A DNA stretch of 64,000 bases from Pristionchus mayeri (taxonomy: Eukaryota > Nematoda > Chromadorea > Rhabditida > Neodiplogasteridae): positions 7,130,001 through 7,194,000 of the forward strand of contig BTRK01000005.1 of the NCBI GenBank assembly GCA_036245805.1, written 5' to 3'. Below are positions 21,601-31,396 of this stretch, piece after piece. The notes under the pieces are model-generated. The model was given only the letters and a program-made list of their open reading frames with translations, ran no database searches and was not told the DNA's origin. Position 1 is the first letter of the stretch, and every line of letters begins with the position of its first letter. The position numbers were made by a program, and so were the translations under genes.

Positions 21601-23133
21601 AATATTGACTGATATGTTGAATTACCTTGCTGAAGGAATGTCTCCTTCGGTTCATCGTGAATTACAGCAAGGATTCCGCCTTCATTCGCACAGTTCGCCT
21701 TCGCTTTGTTGAATGGGACGCCCCTGGACGAGACACGGTAACATCCACCTACAATCGTTAATCGTCATAAGTGTTGAAATTGTCTTTTTTTCTGGTTAAA
21801 GCATTTTCTGTAGCATCAACCTGTCATTCACTCGAGTAGGAAATGCACACCACCCAATATTTGTTTCCCACTCTCAATCAGCAGAGTGCGGGGATATGAT
21901 CTAATCCCCACTAATAACGTCATCCTCAATGATATTTCGAGTAATCATGACACCCTGTGTTAATTATATATCCTCTATCTCAACTCAGATCATATCTTGT
22001 GAGAGCGTACGGTGTCACGCTTATCTGTTATTTGTTTAAAAATATATTTTAGGTTTTATCGAGCCTCACCGGCAGCTTCGATGGCCGCATCAAATCCTCC
22101 ATATGCTATCTTGTCCGAAGCGCAGAAGCAATTGGCTGAACACTGCATTAATCAAATATCTTGTGCTAACAAGGGAATGTTGCAGGATAGCTGTTGGAAT
22201 ACGTGATAATTTTTAATTTAGAGTCACACTTGTGCACATTACATTGGATGTTTCTAATTATCATTGCTGGTATATTATATAAATCAACCCTTGCAGAAGG
22301 ACTGAAGTCCGGCCGTCATGTAATCGCCGTTTGAGAAGTAGTAACCATCTGAGGCAAGATCTCTCAAATCGGGCTGCTCTGTCGCTCCATCCTTCAGGAA
22401 ATCTGCGCATGAACATGTTGGTGGGGTCCATTATGTTAAAACTCGTCAGAAGTAACTGACTCAAGAATAACTGACCCCTGCCGTTTACAAATATAAAAGT
22501 GAATGAACATTGTTCGCAACTAACTGTTCACAATGACGATTCCTTGTGAAGTCTTGAACTGATCAATGGCATCGAATTCGCTCTTTCCGAATAGGTAGCT
22601 TGAATGATGATAATTTGTGATTTGGGAATATGAACATGACTTACGGCTTTGAATCAATCATGTAGTAGATCACTTGGCGTGCATTAGCTCTTTCCGAATG
22701 ATCTTTAACCCCATCTGTGAGCATTTTATGAGCAGCGTCGAATGCTTTGCAATGCAATTACGGTTCGGTTTGGACTTGTATCACTTGAGATAGGGAGGGG
22801 GCATCTCGGGGATGTACCCAGTAATCACGTAATTAAGACCTTGTTCATGTTCTTTGGCTGCGACTAAATGCTTACGCCACAAAATCAATTCCAGTGATTC
22901 CTCTCTTGATTGTAGCCTTTCCGTTCATTGTATCATGCTTGGTCATGTTAAGGTTGTAGATGGTCTGAATGAAGTATAACGACTTAGGTGAATGAGCTTA
23001 TACCTAGATCACCGACCGTTGCCGTATCTGACATCGCAATCACTCCTATTCTCGAGTAGAAAACAGCGTTAGTATCGGTGATGAGAAAGTCGGACACGCC
23101 GTCGCTTATGAAGGACTCGATCAAATCACCAGC
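18686..23133 (-). CDS. Second vWA + C-type lectin gene, 5' truncated, hosts Slingshot
   Basis: Exons in transcription order: 23017-23133, 22876-22964, 22645-22746, 22525-22598, 22289-22402 (vWA part, e.g. VFYSRIGVIAMSDTAT, ARQVIYYMIDSKP, LASDGYYFSNGDYMTAGLQ), then lectin exons 21626-21748 (GGCYRVSSRGVPFNKAKANC), 19417-19496 (SDYFWIGYEKWDSGDWSWED), 18961-19058 and 18686-18764 (GAGNCQIGFPHVCQFAPC, stop). Exon lengths match the paralogue at 43332 almost exactly. I find no signal-peptide exon or DTSEAMG exon upstream, so the 5' end is missing or far away. The acceptor of the 22645-22746 exon reads TTGCAA instead of TTGCAG. The intron 19497-21625 contains the intronless Slingshot copy on the same strand. 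Probably a decaying gene. Confidence 0.65.
19268..19360. mobile_element. Hairpin MITE, 93 bp
   Basis: Inverted halves (GAGCAATGGTCTGATTCACT ... GAGTCAGAGCATTGCTC) around an apex CTCTCTGACCGG. Perfect 8-bp target duplication ATGGATAC (19260-19267, 19361-19368). It lies in the intron after lectin exon 19417-19496. Mirror copy 30687-30779. Confidence 0.88.
19599..19627. repeat. 29-bp inverted repeat flanking Slingshot, downstream copy
   Basis: TTTCAAATGAGGAAAAACAG and the following GTGTCCAGGA are the exact complement of 21560-21588. The pair brackets the Slingshot copy. Confidence 0.8.
19798..21465 (-). pseudogene. ssh-like: Slingshot-like cofilin phosphatase, intronless, with in-frame TAG (left copy)
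   Basis: Reads 555 codons from ATG at 21465 with one TAG at 21253-21255 (codon 71). It starts MALLQVQRSPSPFPDD like Slingshot, followed by the SSH-N region, a DEK_C-like helix bundle (about codons 277-335, LRQIMQSVDLEAVTTRDI), then a dual-specificity phosphatase domain (about 340-480). Catalytic motif HCKKGISRS (Cys near codon 422) and general-acid Asp in VADETGTPL (near 391) are intact. Slingshot dephosphorylates cofilin/ADF at the cytoskeleton. The stop falls in the conserved stretch EAHL-stop-LMVKQLRP, where family members have an ordinary residue. The coding part has no introns and is far more GC-rich than its surroundings, which suggests a retrocopy or a foreign insert. Alternatives are stop readthrough or translation from the second ATG (483 aa). 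Confidence 0.78.
21560..21588. repeat. 29-bp inverted repeat flanking Slingshot, upstream copy
   Basis: Exact inverted copy of 19599-19627. A third occurrence, in plus orientation, lies after the right Slingshot copy at about 30420-30448. The right copy lacks an upstream partner because the arm ends before it. Confidence 0.8.
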
Positions 23134-24247
23134 CTAAAAATATGAAATGTGAAAACCTCCTAAAACTGCCACCGTAGAAGCTATGAGCGAGGCGGATTTG
23201 GACGATGTGCGTTTACTAGCGTTTTGAAGATTTATTTGTCTCAAAACAATGCTTACGGTACAATGGGAGGTAATGCGGGCATGTCTCTCCTTATGTCCCA
23301 CTATCTCCCGTCACTCGACCCCTTACAGAGAGTGTGACGGTTATTCGTCTTTCGAACGTCTTTCGAAAAGTACAGTGGAGGAAGAAGAATAGACTGTGGG
23401 CTGACTCGGCTCGAAGATCAGATTGTGCCACGCCTAAAGGGAGTGTTGAGTCAGACAATATCAATCGTGATGTAGAACTAGAGTAGTGGCCAGGGCGTGT
23501 GTGTTTGTCAGTTACTGCGAAAGAATGCTTGGGCAACGCTGTTGTATTCATAAATCAAAATTGAGTTGGATGAGAATGCTCTACATTCTTTCAGTTCTTC
23601 CCGGATGCAACGAGGTGCATTTTATATCGTATTTCTGAGATTTATCAAAGCACTCACAGATCATTGTATATACCACCCTCTCTGGAGATATAATAATAAT
23701 TTATCTACGCCCGAGGCGCGACGATACCGTGAATACATTAATTAACGATTGCAGATGGGAGGGGGACTCTCCTGAGTTATCGAGGGTGAGAAAGGTCTAC
23801 GACTATCGGGTGGATGATGGAATACTTCGCTCAGCACCTCCTGTTCTTCCAAGAAACTCCCATCGTTATTGGTGCCCACTCCATCAGACATACGACCACA
23901 ATTGTAAAAAAAAATATAAATGTCGACTGTGTTTATCGTACATACATACGATTTACTTCCTGTTCTTTGAATCCGCATGACATGATAAATTAGTAACAAA
24001 GCTGGGAGAATGGTATTTATCAAACTCAGTTTTCTCTATCCCCACGACTTTACTATCTCGAATCTGAGAATACGCTTTCCTCCCTTTTTCAACCATCTTC
24101 ATAACTAGTACTACGGACAGCCCGCATCATGGTATTTTCCTCTCGCTTGCAATTGTTGGGGCCTCCTTAGTTACGCGCTCCTCCTAGCCTAGAATAGAAG
24201 GTACAATGCAGAGGTACATCTACGTCAATTGATTTTAAAGTCGTCAA

Positions 24248-24734
24248 AACTAGTGGGCAACTACGCCTCTTTTAAAGTTCCCTGAATATTTAGAAAATAA
24301 TCCCATTTGGATGCAGCAAAATGATGGTTCCCACGCTTTTTTGAATCCATCCGCAAACGAAATCATGAATCTGACCCAGCGTCTGACCCAGCGCACTGGG
24401 TTACGGTAGGTTTCGGTTACGGTAGTAGTACGGTATCAATGATTTCCATCCATCCTCCGATGAAATCATGAGTCTGACATAGGATCTGACCCAACGCCAA
24501 TGGTATACTGTAGACAGACTGGCAGACCAGTCTGTCTACAGTATACCAACACCTATTTTTTGGTCGTAAAAAATTTTCTTCTGAAAATTTCGGAAATCTT
24601 TTTAGTGTAATGACCTTGTATTTCGATTGCACAGAAACTATCAAAATCCCATCCGAATCGAAAGTGCCAGACACAAAAAGTTTTCAGTTTATAGTAAATG
24701 TTGCAACTAGTGGGCAACTACGCCTCTTTTAAAG
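24248..24734. repeat. 30-bp direct repeats around a 430-bp segment
   Basis: AACTAGTGGGCAACTACGCC and the following TCTTTTAAAG occur at 24248-24277 and 24705-24734. Inside are two related stretches containing ATGAAATCATGAGTCTGAC-like sequence and the perfect hairpin at 24502-24547. The nature is unclear; it could be a small element with direct ends. Confidence 0.6.
24502..24547. repeat. Perfect 21-bp stem hairpin
   Basis: GGTATACTGTAGACAGACTG plus G, a CAGA loop, then the exact complement. Confidence 0.9.
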
Positions 24735-24851
24735 GGACCTGGCACTCTTAGAACATTGCCGCCCATATGAAATGTATCACCTTTCCGTTCATCTTTGTCA
24801 AAAAATAAAAAAAATAAAAATCAATAATTAAGCTAAGAATGAATATCAAAG

Positions 24852-24916
24852 TTCAAGACCGGAGCCGGAATTAATACTCGGGTTGAAAAGGTATTAATTC
24901 CGGCTCCGGTCTTGAA
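24852..24916. repeat. Perfect 26-bp stem hairpin, 13-nt loop
   Basis: TTCAAGACCGGAGCCGGAAT and the following TAATAC pair exactly with 24891-24916. It sits about 110-170 bp left of the axis of the giant inverted repeat and upstream of the THAP gene. It could be a small element or a processed transcript. Confidence 0.85.
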
Positions 24917-25042
24917 GTTTTATTTTCACGGGCTAAGAGTCTCGGCTTACTGTGCTTTTTGTCTTATAGATCTTTTATATTTTTTTGTAATTTTACTTAT
25001 TTCCATTTTTGTTTGATTATGCTCGCCGAGACCCAATTCAGC

Positions 25043-26497
25043 ATGGCTAGCGTTAGGAAGAGACGTTGCTTCCTCTGTGGGGAGGAGGCGGAGAGTACAA
25101 GGAACTTCCCTCATCGGTCGAGACCTCTGCTTCAAAGGGAGTGGCTGCTCAGACAGGGGCTAGATGAACAGGGAACAGCTCGTCTAAGGGATAGACACTC
25201 TTCGGTGAAAGAGCCTAGATGGTGTTTGCGCCACTTCGACTCCTCCTCCGATGAACTACCCAAGGACGTGAGTTCTATAAATTGTTTTACTAAAATGAAC
25301 CTCTTCTGCCCGCGTGACGAATACACCTGCCCATTGCTTCAGCGCCGAAGTGTCGTTGTCCGCCCTGTTTGCATCCCTACTGTCCCGCTACGCACGACTA
25401 GACCAGCGGATCTCGTTCCGCCATCCCAATTCGCTGCCACACAACCAGTTTACCATCAACCCCCACGAAGACAAGTGAGTTCAGCTGCAGCCTAACGATA
25501 TCTGAATGAACATCAATGGGAGATTTATATCTACGATAAACTGCAGTAAAACTATAAGGCACACAACATCAAACTATTGATCGATCTTGACACAGTGGAA
25601 TCATCGACCTACAATCCTCAATTAGACATACTAAATCGACTGATCATGGAGCACATGCCCGTTCCAGGCAGGACCAGGTTCGGTTCTTCGCTCCCGATCA
25701 CTTTCTCCAATCGCTTCGCATACAGATGTAAGTGGAAAGTATATTATTCAGAACTCAAAGAATACATAATCAATGATTTTACATAAATGTCATCATGAAA
25801 ATTTTGAACAATAAACTTTACATAAATGAAATCATGAAAATTTTGAACAATAAATATCGGGACAACTAAGCATGCAATAATGATACGAAACAATTGATGA
25901 AATCTAAAAAAAACAAAAGGTTCCTCGATGGCGCCTCCCACCTCCCGACTCCGACAACGATCCAGACGACGTCGGTTCCTGGAATCAAATGGATGAGGTC
26001 ATACCAAAGAGGTTCAAAAGTGATCGCTCTACTGCAACAATGGCTACTATCCAGTCACAGGTGAGTCATTTCGGGGTAATTTTGCCAGTTACTAGTTGTA
26101 GCACTCGGAGTACCGGTACTCTCAAGATTCTAACCAAGGGGAAGAGGATGAGGAAATGGAGGAGGAAGAAGAGATTGTGAAAGAGTTGGGCCGATATGCC
26201 GTGATAGAAGATGCTTGCCTGAAGCGGCTGCTAAAGCGGTGTGAAGAGTGTGGGGAGGTACTCGACCAGAGTCTGATCGATATGAGGAGAGAGGGAAGTG
26301 CATGGGTTGTCACCTATCACTGTCTGAACCACAAATGCAATGCCGTTATGACCATTGAGACCCAACAGAAAGTGGGAAAAGGGAGAGGACAAATCCCAAG
26401 AATTCTAGTACTTGTGATTCTCGCTTATATGTTGATAAAAAATACAAAGCAATCATCCATCGGACACCTAATTTTAGAAATTGTCAAGGGATATTGA
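25043..26497 (+). CDS. THAP-type zinc-finger protein
   Basis: Probable exons 25043-25474, 25559-25727, about 25925-26059 and about 26100-26497. The first begins MASVRKRRCFLCGEEAESTR. CFLC and the later CLRH give the C2-C-H pattern of the THAP DNA-binding fold, with RPLLQREWLLRQGL between. A proline/acidic middle leads to an acidic run (EDEEMEEEEE) and a second zinc-like patch (CEECGE, then CLNHKCN) like those at the C-terminus of nematode THAP proteins. The phase between the second and third exons does not join cleanly, and the last exon ends in a hydrophobic non-conserved tail. The gene may be damaged or mis-modelled at the 3' end. An in-frame ATG at 25019 is an alternative start. Likely role: nuclear DNA binding, possibly transposase-derived. 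It lies at the axis of the giant inverted repeat. Confidence 0.65.
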
Positions 26498-26544
26498 GAG
26501 GAAAGGATACGTGTTTTTATATAAGCGAAAGTAACCCACTCTCG

Positions 26545-27241
26545 GGGTAGATCTCCTCGAGGGTGGTGGTCTTCCTGTCCTTGACGAGACGTCCGAGCTT
26601 GCTCGCGGGCATCCGTTCCTTGTCTCTTTCCTTTCCTCTGCATCCACAGCTGCAAAATGAATAAGAATATTTTTACATGGCACATTGAGATAAACAATAT
26701 TTACGTGATCGGGTACCACGTGGTACGGTCCCGGCATCATGTGATTGATTCCTGGTACCACGTGATATGTTCCCAGTACCTCGTGGTACCGTCCCGGGGC
26801 GGTCGGGTTCCGAAATGGTACCGTGAGATACGGACCTGGTACCGACTTGGTCACACATGATACTTATCAAGGACTGATATGCTAGAGACATGAAGCCGAG
26901 TCCCCACTCACGGATGGCGGTGGCCCCAGTCCGACGTGACCGTTGTAGTCTCCGATAGCGGCGAAGGCCTTGAAGCGGGTTCGCTGTCCGGCTCTGTAAT
27001 GAACATATTTACATAAAAGTAGACTATGTCGGCAATGCTCGAAGTAAACAAGTACAACAAACGACCTTGTACACATACTTCCTATGTCAACGATTTGTCG
27101 GCCCAGGTGAGGAAAGTTTTCACCGATCAGCAATATCACAAACCTGGTCTGCTTGTGGACGGGGATGATCTTGAGGACCTCATCCTTCAGGTTGTAGCAG
27201 AGATAGTCGATGAGCTCGAACTCCTGAAGTGTTGTAGAATC
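26545..27241 (-). pseudogene. rps-2-like: Scrambled RPS2 (uS5) fragments
   Basis: Three minus-strand pieces match ribosomal protein S2. Piece 27144-27225 reads [20 protein letters not shown] then PVHKQTR. Piece 26912-26993 reads [20 protein letters not shown] then GL, but the next seven or so residues are missing and the frame is lost before ATAI. Piece about 26545-26614 reads MPASKLGRLVKDRKTTTLEE. In real RPS2 the last piece comes first, so exon order is scrambled along the strand. Splice-like sites remain at piece ends (ATTACAG acceptor at 26994-27000). The rest of the gene is absent. Confidence 0.75.
26700..26850. repeat. Degenerate 20-22 bp tandem repeat rich in GGTACC/CACGTG
   Basis: About six imperfect units containing GGTACCACGTG-like cores separated by TCCCGG or similar. 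It lies between RPS2 pieces. On the minus strand one frame reads repeats of the type PGxYHxV, which I regard as a by-product. Confidence 0.65.
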
Positions 27242-27972
27242 TGGTAATGCTCACATAAAAAAGTTTTTTTACTCGCAAGCACATTGGTGCGGGGAAGTGT
27301 GTCTAAGCCTAGCCTTTCCCTATGAGGCCATTTTTCTCTCCTAAAAAGCCAAACTCAATTCCACGATATAATCAAGCATGTTGTCAGTATAAAGTCAAAG
27401 CGTATTATCCTATCGATTTTATGTTTACGCCACCTTAGCAAGTTTTAGAACGAAAATAAAACATAGAAAAAACATGAAAAATCATGTGGTATTTTTTCTT
27501 CAAATCAAGTAGGTAGGTGTCAATTTCGATATTTTTCATGCTATGTTACGCACAGCACCATTTTCGAACCGCAAAAATACGGAGAACATTTTAGTAAAGT
27601 CGAAAACCATAAGGACGCTGATTCCAAAAAAAACGATAATCGGAAAAATGTTTTCGAGCTGTAACATTTTTTAACTTGAAAATTTAAATTCTATAAATAA
27701 ATATAAATATTAATGGCATAGTAAAGGTAATAAATAACCTATTAGTGAGCTATGAACGCAACTTTGCAAGGTGTTAAATGAAAACACATGAATGCACTAC
27801 GCTGCGATTGACATCCGAAGATATATTCCCGTCAAAGAATAAAATGGAGCCCGCTTATCCTCAATCTCTACCAAACTAAATAACTTATGCAAGATTCGGG
27901 GGCAATACATGCTATGGTATACTTAGAAATTAGAATATGGAACGTAATTTTAATAAATAAACGTAAACTAGC
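27242..27972. other. No gene seen
   Basis: AT-rich sequence between RPS2 and RPS18 fragments with only short ORFs. A stretch around 27400-27700 is poly-A/T rich. Confidence 0.6.
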
Positions 27973-28529
27973 CTTTGTTGAAGCAGATCTTCTTGAGACG
28001 CTCGAGTTCTTCACGCCACTTGTTGTCCATTCCGGTGGAGAGAACCTAAAGCATATCCATGGTAACCTCTACAGGAACAACATGTTTTGCAATCGCCAAA
28101 TGTGAAGATATAAACAAATGAAATATGGTTCTAAGAATATTACACACCTGGGCAGTCTTTCCGCCCTTGTAGTCTTTCTTTATGTTGAGGAACCAGTCGG
28201 GGATCTTGTACTGGGTAGGGTTCAGCATGGCGGTGGTGATCTTCTCGATCTCCTCATCGGAGAGCTCTTCAGCTCGTCCGGTCAAGTCCCTGAAAAACAG
28301 CAGTACATAGCAACCAGCGTTATCACGAACTTGATTAGCCTGACCCTGACTCTAAGCATTCTAATCATGTAAATAAGTACTCGAACAAACAGAGTCTAAT
28401 GTGAAGTTCCGGGGCCCATAACCGGGGCCCATAAGGGACCAATAACCGAAATTAAATAGGAGCAAACCTTGACGGGCGCCAGAGCGAAGGGGTCATCTTG
28501 TTTCCATCGGTGTTGCTGTTCATCACGCT
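27973..28529 (-). pseudogene. rps-18-like: RPS18 (uS13) remnant cut by the arm junction
   Basis: Three pieces in correct order: about 28468-28529 (VMNSNTDGNKM, then out of frame, with one base missing before the expected FALAPVK), 28148-28289 ([20 protein letters not shown], then [20 protein letters not shown]) and about 27973-28045 (VLSTGMDNKWREELERLKKI). The N-terminus, a segment between the first two pieces (GVGRRxA region) and the C-terminal RGLRHYWGLRV part are missing. The first piece begins exactly where the right arm ends, so the duplication junction lies inside RPS18 sequence. The donor of the last piece reads GC. Not functional as it stands. Confidence 0.8.
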
Positions 28530-28581
28530 TGCCCGGTTTTGGCTGCCCCGAGCGGGCACTCGATCACACGACGACGACGCG

Positions 28582-30249
28582 ATGGCCCTGCTGCAGGTGC
28601 AGCGCTCTCCCTCGCCCTTCCCCGATGACGGCGAATCCTCCGCAGACTCCGAGGAGTGGTCGGTGGACTCTCCGCGGTCTCGCTCGCTCTCCGAGTGCTT
28701 CTTCGCCGTGCGGGGCGCCGCCATCATCCTGCCCCACTCCGATGCGGCCAGCCCGATTTCGAGCAGGGGCTGCGAGATCGAGGCACACCTGTAGCTGATG
28801 GTCAAACAGCTGCGACCGCTCGACACGCTCAAGGTCGCCGTCAGGCTACAGTCCCCCATTCCCGACCACGCGCCTTACCTGGCGATAGTGCAAGTGCCTA
28901 CGTCATCGTCGTCATCTTCGATGTCGATGACGTCATCGATGGTCGGTTCGCCCGCCTCGCCCAAGGGAGGCGGTGGCCAGCAGCCCCCGCACACCTCCAC
29001 CATCCTCCTGGGCATGGATTACCACGATGGACAGATGACGCTTGGCGTGGTCTACCGGCTGACGCGCGACTCGCAGGTCTCGCTCGTAGGCGACGGCGCC
29101 ATCCGGTTGTGCTCGGGCGGTCCGTACGGTCGACCGGAGCACTCGTTGCTGTTCCGACCCGTCTCCGTGCAGACGATGTGGTACGTCTTCCAGTCGCCGC
29201 ATCGATCGTTGGAGGCGGAGCGTGCGGCGCCGCCTCCTCGCGCCTCCTCCGCCTGCAGGGTGGGCACGGTCGCCGCCGCCGTCGAGCACTACCTGAAGAG
29301 GATGACCTCGCCGGAAGTGATGTGCACCCTGTGGCAGCAGTCTCCGACGGAGTCCGAGTGGGTGGCTGAGCTGCGCGCCGACGGACTGCGAGGGAGGGAC
29401 GGGGCGGAGAGCGGCGACCAGCGAGTGCTCAGGAGTGAGCTGCGGCAGATCATGCAGTCGGTGGACCTGGAGGCGGTGACGACGAGGGACATCAAGTACC
29501 AGCTGGCAGCCGCCACCCCTGCCATCGATGTGGACCAGCACAAGGAGTTCGTGGACCGGGAGATGCTGGTGATTCTGGGCCAGCTGGAGAAGCCGTCGCG
29601 CATCTTCCCCTACCTCTACCTAAGCAGCGAGTGGAACGCCTCCAATTGGGACGAGCTGCAGGCGAACAATGTCGGGTACATTCTGAACATGACGCAGGAG
29701 GTAGACAACTTCTTCCCGCACCGCTTCGTGTACAAGAAGATCTGGGTGGCGGATGAGACAGGCACACCGCTGCTCTCGCACTGGAACGCCACGAACAAGT
29801 TCATAAAGGCGGCCAAGGAATCGGGTAAGTGCGTACTGGTACACTGCAAGAAGGGCATCTCGCGCTCCTCCTCCATCGTCATCCCCTACGCCATGAAAGA
29901 GTACGAGTGGACACTCGAGGAAGCGCTGGAGTTCGTGAAGGCGCGGCGCAACTGCATCACGCCTAACAAGGGCTTCATGGAGCAGCTGCGCATCTTCGAT
30001 GGCGCGCTTGAAGCGAGTCGGAACAGGGAGATTTTTACCAGGGACGAGTGTTCGTCGACGACGTCATCACGGACTTCCCGGCAGGAATCGTCGTCGCCGG
30101 TAGATCAGCAGCAGTCTTCTTCCACTTCTCAACGGGTCGTCGAGTCATCGGGTGGAGATGCCGTCAAGGGCATCGTGCGCGCTTTCGAACGAGGCGAGTT
30201 GAGCGTCTCCGCCGCGCGGGCCTCGCTTCCCGCTGGATATCGTCACTAA
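28582..30249 (+). pseudogene. ssh-like: Slingshot-like cofilin phosphatase, intronless, with in-frame TAG (right copy)
   Basis: Mirror of 19798-21465. The 483 codons after the stop translate identically in both arms. TAG at 28792-28794, catalytic HCKKGISRS intact, stop at 30249. The sequence upstream of the ATG differs from the left copy from 28529 outward because the arm ends there, so any promoter is different. An upstream in-frame ATG at 28498 is created by the junction (MFPSVLLFITLARFW), partly from RPS18 sequence. A protein from the second ATG (28798) would lack the first half of SSH-N but keep the DEK_C-like and phosphatase domains. Confidence 0.78.
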
Positions 30250-30419
30250 ACGGTCGTCCATACAGCAAATAAGCTAACCTGTTGAATATCTGCTCTCTCT
30301 CTCTTCAAGCATGTGAAATGAACACTCACTTGTACATTTACCCAACTTGTACTGTTAATTCCGTCGTGTCCATATTAAATTATCAGATTGTGCTATGCAT
30401 CGTCGCATAAAGTTTTCCT

Positions 30420-30448
30420 TCCTGGACACTGTTTTTCCTCATTTGAAA
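30420..30448. repeat. Third copy of the 29-bp Slingshot-flanking repeat
   Basis: TCCTGGACACTGTTTTTCCT followed by CATTTGAAA, the mirror of 19599-19627. Confidence 0.8.
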
Positions 30449-30550
30449 TCTCGCACTATTATTTCACTATTATTTTGTTGTTAAAAGTAGTGCGCTAGTA
30501 ACCATAAAACTAGCGTTTCCGAGCTACACTGTTCCAGTAACTATTTACAG

Positions 30551-31361
30551 TTATGACGAGCTCAAATTCGGACTACTTCTGGATCGGATACGAGAAGTGG
30601 GACAGTGGAGACTGGAGCTGGGAGGACGGGGTCAGTACTGATACTGATTGTGCACTACTTAATCAAACCACGTGTTGTGTATCCATGAGCAATGCTCTGA
30701 CTCTCTTCAGTTTGCACGCTCTCTCGCCGGTCAGAGAGACGAGAGAGCGTGCAGACTGAAGTGAATCAGACCATTGCTCGTATCCATTAATTTCCCCTGC
30801 CAACCTGGCCTGTGTATTTTCAAAATAATCCAATTCATTGAGTCAACTTATCCCTGCTCATATTCGCGTGGCATTAGTTGATGACCAATATTGTCGCCTG
30901 CTAAACTTTCTGAAATGTGGATAATATATATATCAAATAAAATGTAAATATCGATATCAAATAAAATGTAAATATTAGATGAATTCAGTCCTCTGATCCC
31001 TACACGAACTGGGGCGTCGACGAACCGAGCTCTGCTACCGTTGCTAAGTGTGCCTATGTGGACACTATCAAGCCGCACCTACCTTGGTGAGTAGATATGT
31101 TTTCGTTTACTTTCAACCAAAATGCATACATCGGTGTGGGTTCATACATTATTGAAAAAATATCGCGCTTCAATGATTTGTTGAAACTGCTTGTGTTGTA
31201 CATATAACTCGTCATACCTTGAGGATATTTAACCTACCGTGATGCATGAGATGAAAAAGTGTCCTATCAAGATGCATTTCAGGGGCGCTGGCAACTGTCA
31301 GATCGGCTTCCCTCACGTGTGCCAGTTCGCTCCCTGTGCAGTGGGAAATAGAAACTGTTGA
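30551..31361 (+). pseudogene. C-type lectin 3' exons only (right-arm copy of second vWA-CTLD gene)
   Basis: Exons 30551-30630 (SDYFWIGYEKWDSGDWSWED), 30989-31086 (SSDPYTNWGVDEPSSATVAK then CAYVD) and 31283-31361 (WGAGNCQIGFPHVCQ, stop). Splice sites are intact, but the first lectin exon and all vWA exons are absent because the arm ends at 28529. The fragment lies 300 bp downstream of Slingshot on the same strand. A read-through transcript from Slingshot could in principle splice into it. Confidence 0.8.
30687..30779. mobile_element. Hairpin MITE, 93 bp (mirror copy)
   Basis: Mirror of 19268-19360, with the same 8-bp duplication GTATCCAT on each side. Confidence 0.88.
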
Positions 31362-31396
31362 GTCAATGCCTCAAGAGATGTTCCAGCGATTCGATA

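Larger units (their letters stand above)
21519..28528. other. Unique spacer between the inverted arms
   Basis: About 7.0 kb seen only once. From left to right it holds the 5' half of the second vWA-CTLD gene, short hairpins, a THAP gene, and broken RPS2 and RPS18 fragments. Stretch 23134-24247 contains no gene I recognise; an ORF at 23729-23980 is unsupported. Confidence 0.85.

Noticed and set aside
23729..23980. 83-codon ORF with WCPLHQTYDHNCKK suggestive of a zinc finger
   Set aside because: Single short ORF without splice sites or a second metal-binding half; insufficient to call a gene.
26474..26854. Protein of PGxYHxV repeats on the minus strand
   Set aside because: Best explained as the chance translation of the GGTACC tandem DNA repeat; it overlaps RPS2 fragments and lacks a plausible start context.
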